DNA from: an uncultured Planctomycetaceae bacterium
Lineage (GTDB): Bacteria; Planctomycetota; Planctomycetia; Planctomycetales; Planctomycetaceae
Direction: 5' to 3'
Length of the DNA stretch: 6,185 bases
Assembly: GCA_903921605.1 (NCBI GenBank)
Contig: CAIXQV010001094.1
Location: forward strand, 1-6,185
Made by a program: the position numbers and the translations under genes
The notes under the pieces: generated by a model
What the model was told of the DNA's origin: nothing
Seen by the model: only the letters and a program-made list of their open reading frames with translations
Databases searched by the model: none
Shown here: in pieces, positions 1 through 6,139 of the stretch
How the letters are laid out: every line of letters starts with the position of its first letter
Position numbering within the stretch: the stretch's first letter is position 1

Positions 1-1715
1 CCAAAGTGAAACTGCCACAAACGATTAACCATGACTCGCGATGTCAGCGGATTCTGTGGACTCGTCATCCATTTCGCTAAAGCAGTACGGCGACCTGTAC
101 TGGCAGCATCCTCAGCCGGAGCAATGATTTCCGGAACTGGCGGAGAAAGCACAGTTGGGAAACCTGGCTGAACTTCATCTCCAGGACTCGCAGGATTTCC
201 TCGCAGCAGAACATGCGTCGGCCGCAGTCCTTTCACGTCTTCTTTGACACACAACGCCTTGGCCAGACCCGTCGGCGGATTCTCACGCAGTCGATTGCGA
301 CGATCCGTCAAATGGCGATAATGATTGACCTGATTCTCCTTCAGCAGCCCGCCTTTTCGCTTCTCGATCAAACGAACGCGGTTGACTTCAAACTGGTATT
401 CGTCGTTTTCGACACCCGTGAAGTCGGCTTTGACCTTCTCTTCGATCTCGGCGATTTCCCGTTCGATATGCTTCAATTCGTCCTTATGCTGGCGAACGGC
501 CGCCTCATGCAACTCACTTCGTTCCGGCTCGCTGATTTCCGTTACGGAATTCTCCATGACCGATTCACCCGAGCGGACTCCATAACGCCGCACACCTCGG
601 AAGAAGGCCAGCAGACTGTAATAGTCTGATTGTGGCACTGGGTCGATCTTGTGATCATGACAGCGAGCACAATTGATCGACAATCCCAACAGCGATTGAC
701 CAGTCGTGGCGACGATATCATCAAGGTCATCATAGTACGCGAGTTCCGGATCAGCGGGCTCATCGTCCCATCGTCCCAAGCGATAAAAGCCGGTTGCCAC
801 GATTGAATCCGGTGACTTATCCGGAAGCTCATCACCAGCAAGCTGCTCCATCAGGAAGCGATCGTACGGCTTGTCGGCATTGAACGACTGAATCACATAG
901 TCTCGATAGCGCCAGACAAACGGTTTGGCTCCATCGCGTTCGTAGCTGTTGGTTTCTGCGTATCGCACCAGATCAAGCCAGTGCCGTCCCCAGTGCTCAC
1001 CGTAATGCGGTGAATTGAGCAGATCGTCGATGAGTTTCGACCAGGCTTCTGGAGATGGATCTTTCGCAAACGCCTCCACAACTTCCGGCGCCGGAGGCAA
1101 CCCGGTCAGGTCGTAATAGGCTCGACGCACCAGCTCACGAGGCTCCGCCGGAGCATTCGGCTCCAGCCCATTCTTCTGCAACTGGCTCAGAATGAAGGCA
1201 TCAATCTCAGACTTCGCCCTGTCTCCTTTGACTTTGGGAACAGACGGCTTTTTCACAGGCTGAAAGGACCAATGCTTTTTTGTCTCTTCATTAACCGTTG
1301 GAGCTTCGCGAGGAACTTCAAAGTGCAGTGGCTTGCCGTCTTTCGACCACGCAAGTCCATCGGTGACCCACTTCGTCAAAGCTTCAATCTGCTTTGGCGA
1401 AAGCTGTCCCGTCGGAGGCATCTCGTAGCCATCGTAATTGACAGCTTTCAGAAGCACGCTTTCCGCAGGCTTTTCAAGATCGACAGCCGCTCCGGATTCG
1501 CCCCCTTTGAGGATCGCCTCTCGAGCCGTCAAATCCAACCCGCCTTTGGGCTTAGCTCCGGCATGACACTTGAGGCAATTCGCCTCAAGGATCGCCACGA
1601 TCTCATTTTCAAAGTGCTCGATCTGTGCTGCCGTGGCTGTCGCTTCATCTCCTCGGACATTCACCGAGCAAAGAGCGATTAAAGGGATCAAACAAAGCCA
1701 AAATCGAGTCAACAT
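1..1715 (-). CDS. PSCyt1/DUF1549/DUF1553 planctomycete cytochrome-like secreted protein (3' part beyond left edge)
   Basis: The frame is open without interruption from an ATG at 1713-1715 to the left edge (571 full codons). Residues 1-22 form a Sec-type signal peptide: Arg-4, a hydrophobic run of Trp, Leu, Cys and Ile, then a likely cut just before Asp-23. Residues 35-120 resemble the planctomycete cytochrome C domain, with haem motif C47-L-K-C50-H51 and a Met-Pro-Pro at 99-101 whose Met could be the distal ligand. Residues 172-385 match DUF1549, including a second CxxCH (C349-A-R-C352-H353). Charged, coiled-coil-like sequence fills about 398-480. DUF1553 begins near 541 and is cut at its conserved Asn-Arg-Leu-Trp-Gln segment. 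Family members are usually 800-1100 residues, so roughly half is missing. Such genes are often followed by a DUF1501 gene, which would lie off the left edge. The biochemical role is unestablished; haem binding and extracytoplasmic location are inferred. The ribosome binding site is weak (GAG, 7 nt before ATG). Confidence 0.93.
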   Translation of the reverse strand, partial: MLTRFWLCLIPLIALCSVNVRGDEATATAAQIEHFENEIVAILEANCLKCHAGAKPKGGLDLTAREAILKGGESGAAVDLEKPAESVLLKAVNYDGYEMPPTGQLSPKQIEALTKWVTDGLAWSKDGKPLHFEVPREAPTVNEETKKHWSFQPVKKPSVPKVKGDRAKSEIDAFILSQLQKNGLEPNAPAEPRELVRRAYYDLTGLPPAPEVVEAFAKDPSPEAWSKLIDDLLNSPHYGEHWGRHWLDLVRYAETNSYERDGAKPFVWRYRDYVIQSFNADKPYDRFLMEQLAGDELPDKSPDSIVATGFYRLGRWDDEPADPELAYYDDLDDIVATTGQSLLGLSINCARCHDHKIDPVPQSDYYSLLAFFRGVRRYGVRSGESVMENSVTEISEPERSELHEAAVRQHKDELKHIEREIAEIEEKVKADFTGVENDEYQFEVNRVRLIEKRKGGLLKENQVNHYRHLTDRRNRLRENPPTGLAKALCVKEDVKGLRPTHVLLRGNPASPGDEVQPGFPTVLSPPVPEIIAPAEDAASTGRRTALAKWMTSPQNPLTSRVMVNRLWQFHF

Positions 1716-1785
1716 GGAAGCGCTCGTCACAAATGGTGGAAAATTCAGGGCGGGACCACGACCAGGAACCGAAGTCCGATTCGAC

Positions 1786-1814
1786 AGGCTACCCCTCGCT
1801 CTCGCTGGTGTCAA
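1786..1814 (-). promoter_or_regulatory. possible sigma-70-type promoter of the cytochrome-like gene
   Basis: Read on the minus strand, a perfect TTGACA (1809-1814) is followed after exactly 17 bp by TAGCCT (1786-1791), which matches only three of six -10 positions. Transcription would start near 1779, giving a leader of about 64 nt before the ATG at 1715. A TTGACA hexamer is expected about three times by chance in both strands of a window this size, and planctomycete promoter consensus is poorly defined, so this is a weak call. Confidence 0.3.
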
Positions 1815-1840
1815 CGAGCAGAGAAGTTCCCCAAATAAAT

Positions 1841-1923
1841 GCGAGAGGCACCGATCGCCTCAAAAGACCAACTCTGCGATCGAAGTGCCTTCTCGGCCCC
1901 AAACATTCGCTCATGCCTCTCGC
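1841..1923 (-). other. nested inverted repeat / strong RNA hairpin between the AlkC-like and cytochrome-like genes
   Basis: GGCAC-CGATCGC at 1847-1858 pairs with GCGATCG-AA-GTGCC at 1876-1889. This makes a 12-bp stem with a 2-nt bulge and a 17-nt loop. An outer 10-bp perfect inverted repeat, GCGAGAGGCA (1841-1850) and TGCCTCTCGC (1914-1923), shares four bases with the inner arm. The two stems therefore compete at that point, or stack with a shortened outer helix. In the minus-strand transcript the hairpin lies about 160-200 nt past the AlkC-like stop codon and is followed by TCTCGCATTTATTT. It could act as an imperfect terminator for that gene or as a structured element ahead of the cytochrome-like gene. 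The pairing is seen directly; the role is inferred. Confidence 0.5.
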
Positions 1924-2046
1924 TTACGGGAAGCCAATCAGAAAGACACCTTTCTCTTACTGCACGACAGCGGTTTCTAAAGGCTGCTGAACCGAGAACT
2001 TACTGGTCTACTGTCCCGGGCACAAACCGAAGAATAAGTCTCCGCA

Positions 2047-2922
2047 TCAGGCCTTTTTGCGAATCTCGAGAGCGCGGGCATCTCCTTTTTTGGCAGGTAA
2101 TCGAACGGCATGACGTATCATCCACTTACGCGTCTTTGCCGTCTCTGGTGGCGCTGATTTCTTTGTGATCTCGTTCAGCCACTGCTCGCAGATTTCATAA
2201 ATCACATCTGGATGATCCTTCAAAATGTCGGCCAGATGATTGGCCACCGACCGCCGCACATACAATTCCGGATCATCTTTAAGCAATTCCAACAGAGGCA
2301 GCATCCTCTGAGGATTCTGCTGAAATTCTCGCAACCGTCCGGCCCATGGAAGTCGTGGACGAGTTCCCTCGCTCACAAGTCGACGCACATGAGCATTCGG
2401 ATCCTCGGTCCAGCTTTTCAGGAGCTTTAAAGACTCATCCGGGTACTTCGTCAGAAATGGCCTGATACTGAACTCTGCGGAGAATCGCTTGGTCAACTCA
2501 TAGTTGGCCCGCATGCCATTTTCAAAATCCGCCAACCCACGTTCCATAATGACATGGGAGTGAGGCATATAAAAGAATGGTGCAAGTCCGTTGCCTTCGG
2601 TGCGAGTCAGCTCCGGGCCAAACGAAGCCAGCAACAGAGGACAGGCTTCCGAAAAACTTTGCGGCAATTGTTCGGCCAGCGCTAAGCCAATCTGGCGCGC
2701 TCGCTGGCTGAGCTCCAGAGCTTCCAGACCATCCATGGCGGTCTGCTCAAAAGATTGCCGATTAAACTTCGGCGCTATGTCCGCAAACGACTCAGCGATG
2801 AGCTGAATCAGATCGCGGCCCATCAAATCCTTCAGCGGGACGCCCTGCAGGATTGCATCAGGCGCCTGAAATTGCTGCGAAGGATGCTCCTTTGTCGAGA
2901 TTTGTTTCTTCTTTCCGGTCAA
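2047..2922 (-). CDS. AlkC-family HEAT-like-repeat DNA alkylation repair protein (probable 3-methyladenine-type DNA glycosylase)
   Basis: The 291-residue product is soluble and alpha-helical, with no signal peptide. It carries the signatures of the AlkC-like DNA alkylation repair family (COG4335). These are Pro-Asp-Ala-Ile...Gly-Val-Pro-Leu-Lys-Asp-Leu at 21-33, Asn-Gly-Leu-Ala-Pro-Phe-Phe-Tyr at 111-118, RPFLTKYPDESL at 154-165, HVRRLVSEGTRPRLPWA at 178-194, YVRRSVANHLADILKDHP at 221-238, and a basic C-terminus around 267-285. The two HVRR/YVRR segments are successive HEAT-like repeats of the kind that grip damaged DNA. Known AlkC enzymes excise N3-alkylated purines as part of base excision repair; activity here is inferred. 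The C-terminal Ig-like domain present in some AlkC proteins is absent. The chosen start is TTG (2920-2922), with GGAG 7 nt upstream and family homology beginning about 20 residues in. The frame extends to a GTG at 3054, but that form adds 44 unconserved residues and overlaps the divergent gene. An ATG at 2983-2985 sits directly against AGGAGG, too close for initiation. Confidence 0.88.
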   Translation of the reverse strand: MTGKKKQISTKEHPSQQFQAPDAILQGVPLKDLMGRDLIQLIAESFADIAPKFNRQSFEQTAMDGLEALELSQRARQIGLALAEQLPQSFSEACPLLLASFGPELTRTEGNGLAPFFYMPHSHVIMERGLADFENGMRANYELTKRFSAEFSIRPFLTKYPDESLKLLKSWTEDPNAHVRRLVSEGTRPRLPWAGRLREFQQNPQRMLPLLELLKDDPELYVRRSVANHLADILKDHPDVIYEICEQWLNEITKKSAPPETAKTRKWMIRHAVRLPAKKGDARALEIRKKA

Positions 2923-3066
2923 CGCATCGCTCCACAGAAACTGTCGCAACTCTCCTCTCAGCTGACGGATTGTACTTTGACACATCCCTCCTGAAACTGC
3001 GACGATCCGAATTTCTGGAAACACTCCCGGATGCCCCGACCCCTCCGCGCTCACGAGAAAATCATC
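2923..3066. promoter_or_regulatory. divergent intergenic region with weak promoter elements in both directions
   Basis: These 144 bp separate the starts of the AlkC-like gene (minus) and the beta-helix gene (plus), so both promoters should lie here or just inside the genes. On the minus strand TACAAT (2969-2974, five of six matches to TATAAT) would start RNA near 2962, about 40 nt before the TTG start. Its -35 is poor (GTTTCA). On the plus strand a perfect TTGACA (2977-2982) is followed at 18 bp by GACGAT (3001-3006), a weak -10. The two candidates nearly abut, which would couple their occupancy if both are real. No operator-like palindrome was seen. Confidence 0.35.
2930..2933 (-). promoter_or_regulatory. 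ribosome binding site deciding the TTG start of the AlkC-like gene
   Basis: On the minus strand GGAG lies 7 nt before the TTG at 2920-2922, a normal spacing. The upstream alternatives in the frame are worse: an ATG at 2985 has its AGGAGG only 1 nt away, and a GTG at 3054 has no clear site. This supports a 291-residue product. Confidence 0.55.
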
Positions 3067-4596
3067 ATGAACTCAAAGCGTGAGCTGGATTTATGCCATC
3101 CGCACCACCCACCGGAACAGCACAGCGATGCTGACCTACTTGGCTCACGCATCAACAGCAAATGCTCTTCGTTCAGGATGACATTCCTGAGCCTGTTGCT
3201 GATGTCTTCTGCCGGATCATCTGTTGGATTCGCTGCTGATATTCATGTCGACCCCAACCTCGGTGATGATTCAGCGGATGGCAGCGTTTCCCCTGTAAAG
3301 ACCATCGCCGCTGCGATTCGACAATCGAATCCCGGCGATACGATTCACCTCAAACCCGATACTGTCCATCGAGATTGGGCCGCGTTTTTCGATAAGTCCG
3401 GAGAACCGAGAAAACCTATCACTCTTGACGGACATGGTGCGACACTCGACGGCTGCGATCCTCTTGATCCACGCGGCTGGGTCGAGATTGAACCAGGACT
3501 CTTTCGCAATGACGATCTGACGCCACTGACCGATGCGATCATCGACCGCTGGTTCTTCGTCATGGACGGCCAGCTGAATCGCATGCAGCGCTGTTCAAAA
3601 GGCCCCAGCCAGCCTCTGAAGATGCCGCAGGAGTTGCAGCCCGGAGAATGGACGTTCATCAAGGATTCCGACCGCACCACGGCAGCTCGTGCGGGGTACA
3701 TCTTTGGCTCATTCTGGATACGACTGCCTCCGAACATATCGCTTCTTGAGGCGAAGATTGAAGCCCCCGTGCGCACCGCCGGAGTGCTCATTCGAGGAAC
3801 CTCGTCGCATCTCGTCATTCGTAACTTGACGGCCACACGTCCTTACAATGATGGGTTCAATCTTTCAGACAGCAAAGACATCCTGCTCGAGAACATCCGT
3901 GCCATCAATTGCGGCGACGACGGTATCAGTGCTCATGGACATTGCCGCTATTCTGTTCAGGGATTTCACTCGATCGGAAACGCTACGGGAATCTGCGACA
4001 CCGGCACCAGCGAGACCACCTACGACGATGTGCTGATTCGCGACTGCATTGGCTTCGATTTGTTCTTTCTGGACTCAGGGATCTACACGGTCCGCAATGC
4101 TCAAGTGATTTCATCGGCAGCAAAAGCGTTCTATTTGCAGGGCAGCGAAGCACCAGCAGAACCCTGTCGAGTCACGCTCGATAATGTGCTGATCCGTCGC
4201 GAAGGAACAGCAGGCGAAGTTCGAGTGTCCGCCAACTGCCTGCTCAAGGCCGAGCATCTCACGCTGCTGAATCTGGATGTGCAGGCGACGGGCGGAACGA
4301 TTGAGCTGTCGAAATCTTTCATCGGCGGCGAAATCACTGTCAATAAGATTCAAGGCCGTGACGCTCCCGAAGACCAACCGCGCAGACCAAATCTGCATCT
4401 ATGGAAAGACGCCACATGGCGCGGAGTCGGGAACTGGTACGATCTCAACTCCGCTCGCGTTGATCGAGTCACCTACAGCCAGTCCGAGTTAAATGTTTTT
4501 GCACAGGCGGTTGCGGCAGAGCAGGGCAGTCGCTGGGAAACAGGAACACCCGTCGAAGCTGCAGCAGTCGGTCTCGGGGCGAAGATTGCTCCTTGA
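3067..4596 (+). CDS. secreted right-handed parallel beta-helix (pectate-lyase-like fold) protein
   Basis: The 509-residue product has a hydrophobic signal core at about 39-50 (Leu/Met-rich) ending in Gly-Phe-Ala-Ala, with a likely cut after Ala-57. The mature protein opens with the pattern common in secreted beta-helix proteins of this kind: Val-Asp-Pro-x-x-Gly-Asp-Asp at 61-68, Pro-x-Lys-Thr-Ile at 76-80 and Pro-Gly-Asp-Thr-Ile at 89-93. Residues about 240-350 show short repeating strand-turn units with Asn and Gly-Asp-Asp-Gly turns (for example CGDDGIS at 282-288), as expected for stacked beta-helix rungs. Such folds are common in polysaccharide lyases and hydrolases, but I see no catalytic triplet that identifies a substrate, so no enzyme is named. 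The start is uncertain. ATG 3067 has GAG 9 nt upstream and leaves 37 residues before the signal core. ATG 3178 would give a classic short signal peptide but has no spaced ribosome site. ATG 3031 adds 12 residues. The gene converges on the UvsE fusion gene. Confidence 0.85.
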   Translation: MNSKRELDLCHPHHPPEQHSDADLLGSRINSKCSSFRMTFLSLLLMSSAGSSVGFAADIHVDPNLGDDSADGSVSPVKTIAAAIRQSNPGDTIHLKPDTVHRDWAAFFDKSGEPRKPITLDGHGATLDGCDPLDPRGWVEIEPGLFRNDDLTPLTDAIIDRWFFVMDGQLNRMQRCSKGPSQPLKMPQELQPGEWTFIKDSDRTTAARAGYIFGSFWIRLPPNISLLEAKIEAPVRTAGVLIRGTSSHLVIRNLTATRPYNDGFNLSDSKDILLENIRAINCGDDGISAHGHCRYSVQGFHSIGNATGICDTGTSETTYDDVLIRDCIGFDLFFLDSGIYTVRNAQVISSAAKAFYLQGSEAPAEPCRVTLDNVLIRREGTAGEVRVSANCLLKAEHLTLLNLDVQATGGTIELSKSFIGGEITVNKIQGRDAPEDQPRRPNLHLWKDATWRGVGNWYDLNSARVDRVTYSQSELNVFAQAVAAEQGSRWETGTPVEAAAVGLGAKIAP

Positions 4597-4625
4597 ACTC
4601 GGATTCTCCGTATTCGCGGCAAGCC
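4597..4625. other. 29-bp convergent intergenic spacer
   Basis: The stop codons of the beta-helix gene (TGA, 4594-4596) and the UvsE fusion gene (ending at 4626) face each other across 29 bp. The only pairing seen is a 4-bp stem, CGGA-TTC-TCCG (4600-4610), with no T-tract on either strand. I do not call a terminator; transcripts may overlap into the opposite gene. Confidence 0.6.
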
Positions 4626-5783
4626 TCAGACCTTTGCGGCCTTGATCAGCTTTTCTTTCTCCTGACGCGACAGATCTTTGATCGCCAACTCCCGCTTCAG
4701 CGCCTGACTGCGGCCGGGCTGCTCTTCCTGATAAACTAACACAACCGGCAGACGGCTGCGTGTATATCGAGAAGCCGTGCCTGCATTATGCTTTTTGATA
4801 CGACGAGGCACATCATTGCTGACGCCTGTGTACAAGGAACCATCCGCACAACGCAAAAGATAAACGAACCAGGGCGTGTCAACTTTGGCTGCCTTTTTGA
4901 GATCGGTCAGCAGTTTCCCAACAGCCAGTTCTTTGGCTTTCGCCTCGACTTCAACCGTTAGCGACTTGTTGCGCCAGATGTCGGGAAAATCTCGCACGTC
5001 GATGTAGTCATGATGTCGTTCCGGTTTTGGCCCATCCCAGCCTTCCAGTGGACTGGACAGATGAAACATAGGCTCACGATTCCAGGTCGCCAGAGCTTTC
5101 TCCGTCGCCTGTTCAATGCTCAATTCATCCGGGAGACAGCGATGATGATGCACGTCATAGACAAGAGGAATCCCGGTTGACTCACAGACTGGCAGCAGAT
5201 CGGCCGGCGAGAAAATCTTATCATCGTTCTCCACCGTCAGTCGACTTCTCGCGCGAACAGAGAGGCGATCGACATTTCGAGCAAACTCAGCCAGAGCTTT
5301 GGTTTTATCACCGTAAGCTCCGCCGCCGTGAATATTGACGACATCAGCTCCGATCCATTCCGCTACCTCGGCCTGGTACTCCAGCTCCAGCAATGATTTC
5401 TCCACGACATCCGCGCGTGGCGAATTCAGCACGACAAACTGATCGGGATGAAAGCTGGTTCGAAGCTGATGCTGCTCGGCGAATTTTCCGCACTCTTTGA
5501 ATCGCCGAATGATCTCCTGTCCGTCGGGTAATTCCTCGATGCCGTAGCCCGACGTTGAATGAGTTTTCACGGGCAGGATCTGGCTATTGACTCGAAAGCA
5601 GCCAATGTCATTCCCCGCACAGTATTGAAGCGAAGCCAGCAGAGCATCTGCGTTCTGAAGACACAGGCGACTCAGTTTCGCCAGAGCATCCTCACGATTC
5701 ATTCGACCGATGGCCGTCACGGTCGTATTTGCAAACTTGATTGGCTGCTCCTGAAACATGCAGCAGAGGCCCAGACGAATCAC
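4626..5783 (-). CDS. uvsE: UV-damage endonuclease (UvsE/UVDE) fused to a C-terminal YhbQ-like GIY-YIG nuclease domain
   Basis: The 385-residue product has two domains. Residues 1-295 form the UVDE TIM barrel, which in this family nicks DNA directly 5' of UV photoproducts and other lesions using a cluster of metal ions. By alignment from memory to the Thermus enzyme, the metal-ligand equivalents are His-75, His-112, Gln-115, His-152, Glu-185, Asp-210, His-213, His-241, His-258 and Glu-280, all present. The Thermus modified lysine corresponds to Met-239. Residues 304-381 are a complete GIY-YIG domain of the YhbQ/UPF0213 type: Val-Tyr at 307-308, Tyr-Thr-Gly at 318-320, catalytic Arg-327, the HNAG...RYTR segment (332-342) and catalytic Glu-365. 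The linker is only about 8-10 residues, rich in Lys and Ala, and no frameshift or stop separates the domains. The start is GTG (5781-5783), with AAGGG 6 nt upstream and the family N-terminus (Ile-Arg-Leu-Gly) immediately following. The frame continues upstream to a TTG at 5969 but that part matches nothing known. No signal peptide is seen, so it is cytoplasmic. A weak promoter-like pair, TTGGAT and TATCTT (18-bp spacing; -10 at 5820-5825), lies just upstream. Confidence 0.93.
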   Translation of the reverse strand: MIRLGLCCMFQEQPIKFANTTVTAIGRMNREDALAKLSRLCLQNADALLASLQYCAGNDIGCFRVNSQILPVKTHSTSGYGIEELPDGQEIIRRFKECGKFAEQHQLRTSFHPDQFVVLNSPRADVVEKSLLELEYQAEVAEWIGADVVNIHGGGAYGDKTKALAEFARNVDRLSVRARSRLTVENDDKIFSPADLLPVCESTGIPLVYDVHHHRCLPDELSIEQATEKALATWNREPMFHLSSPLEGWDGPKPERHHDYIDVRDFPDIWRNKSLTVEVEAKAKELAVGKLLTDLKKAAKVDTPWFVYLLRCADGSLYTGVSNDVPRRIKKHNAGTASRYTRSRLPVVLVYQEEQPGRSQALKRELAIKDLSRQEKEKLIKAAKV

Positions 5784-5789
5784 GGTTTG

Positions 5790-5794
5790 CCCTT
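5790..5794 (-). promoter_or_regulatory. ribosome binding site deciding the GTG start of the UvsE fusion gene
   Basis: AAGGG on the minus strand lies 6 nt before the GTG at 5781-5783. This is the best Shine-Dalgarno match near any in-frame start, and it places the conserved UVDE N-terminus at the first residues. In-frame ATGs at 5841-5843 and 5931-5933 lack a well-spaced site. Confidence 0.65.
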
Positions 5795-6095
5795 GTTCAA
5801 CATCGTGAGCCACAATGGAAAGATAGCCGCCTGTGACACCCATATCCAATAAGCGATGAGAGCCCGACTCGACAGAATCACGGGTCCGAAACTCTGCCAG
5901 ATCAGCCCATCCTCGCCCGGAACGAACGTCCATGAAAGTTCGGGGAGTCTGTTGCTCAGAATTCTCCAATCCATGAATCTTCCGGTTCCTGCCTGAAACG
6001 AATCGCTACGGCCCGATACCAACTCGCAAGTCATTCACTCTGTTATCGACCATTGCCGCCTCGCTCCTGATTGTAGGCAACGCGGCGTCGTTTAA

Positions 6096-6139
6096 AGGAT
6101 TCTGTGACCCAACAACTTGTAGTTGTAGGACAGAATTCT
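6096..6139. repeat. imperfect long hairpin with palindromic arms
   Basis: AGGATTCTGT (6096-6105) pairs with ACAGAATTCT (6130-6139) over 10 bp with one G-T wobble. Inside it ACAACT (6112-6117) pairs with AGTTGT (6121-6126) around a TGT loop. The right outer arm is itself part of a perfect 10-bp palindrome, CAGAATTCTG (6131-6140). There is no T-tract on the plus side and only CCTTT on the minus side, so a terminator is not well supported. It could be a structured repeat, a protein-binding site or the end of a gene beyond the right edge. Confidence 0.45.

Larger units (their letters stand above)
1716..2046. other. 331-bp intergenic region with no convincing gene
   Basis: This lies between the stop of the AlkC-like gene and the start of the cytochrome-like gene, both on the minus strand. 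Several plus-strand frames stay open here, but their translations are low-complexity in Arg and Ser, match no family I recognise, and run into the two minus-strand genes. The region holds the hairpin at 1841-1923 and a possible promoter at 1786-1814. The length and the structure suggest the two genes are transcribed separately rather than as a tight operon. Confidence 0.7.

Noticed and set aside
213..629. 138-codon plus-strand open frame opposite the cytochrome-like gene
   Set aside because: The minus-strand frame here carries the DUF1549 CxxCH and continues unbroken from the signal peptide; the plus-strand translation shows no family pattern.
542..1081. Minus-strand open frames that might suggest a broken or frameshifted cytochrome-like gene
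   Set aside because: I read the true frame codon by codon from 1715 to the left edge and found it continuous; these are other frames of the same strand.
1272..2168. Chain of overlapping plus-strand open frames spanning the cytochrome-like gene start and the following gap
   Set aside because: They overlap one another in different frames, have compositions typical of antisense shadows, and enter the minus-strand genes on both sides.
3345..3836. 163-codon open frame on the minus strand inside the beta-helix gene
   Set aside because: It lies wholly opposite a gene with clear family signatures, its translation is Arg/Ser-rich without any recognised motif, and no ribosome site supports it.
4626..4900. 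Lys-Ala-Ala-Lys-Val occurs both at the domain junction (residues 297-301) and at the C-terminus (381-385) of the UvsE fusion
   Set aside because: The two copies use different codons and the match is only five residues of a common Lys/Ala-rich composition, so I do not treat it as a duplication scar.
4626..4905. Possibility that the GIY-YIG part is a separate gene joined by a sequencing error
   Set aside because: The frame is continuous, the linker is short and in keeping with both domain ends, and no stop, ribosome site or start codon sits at the junction. A read-level check would still be needed for certainty.
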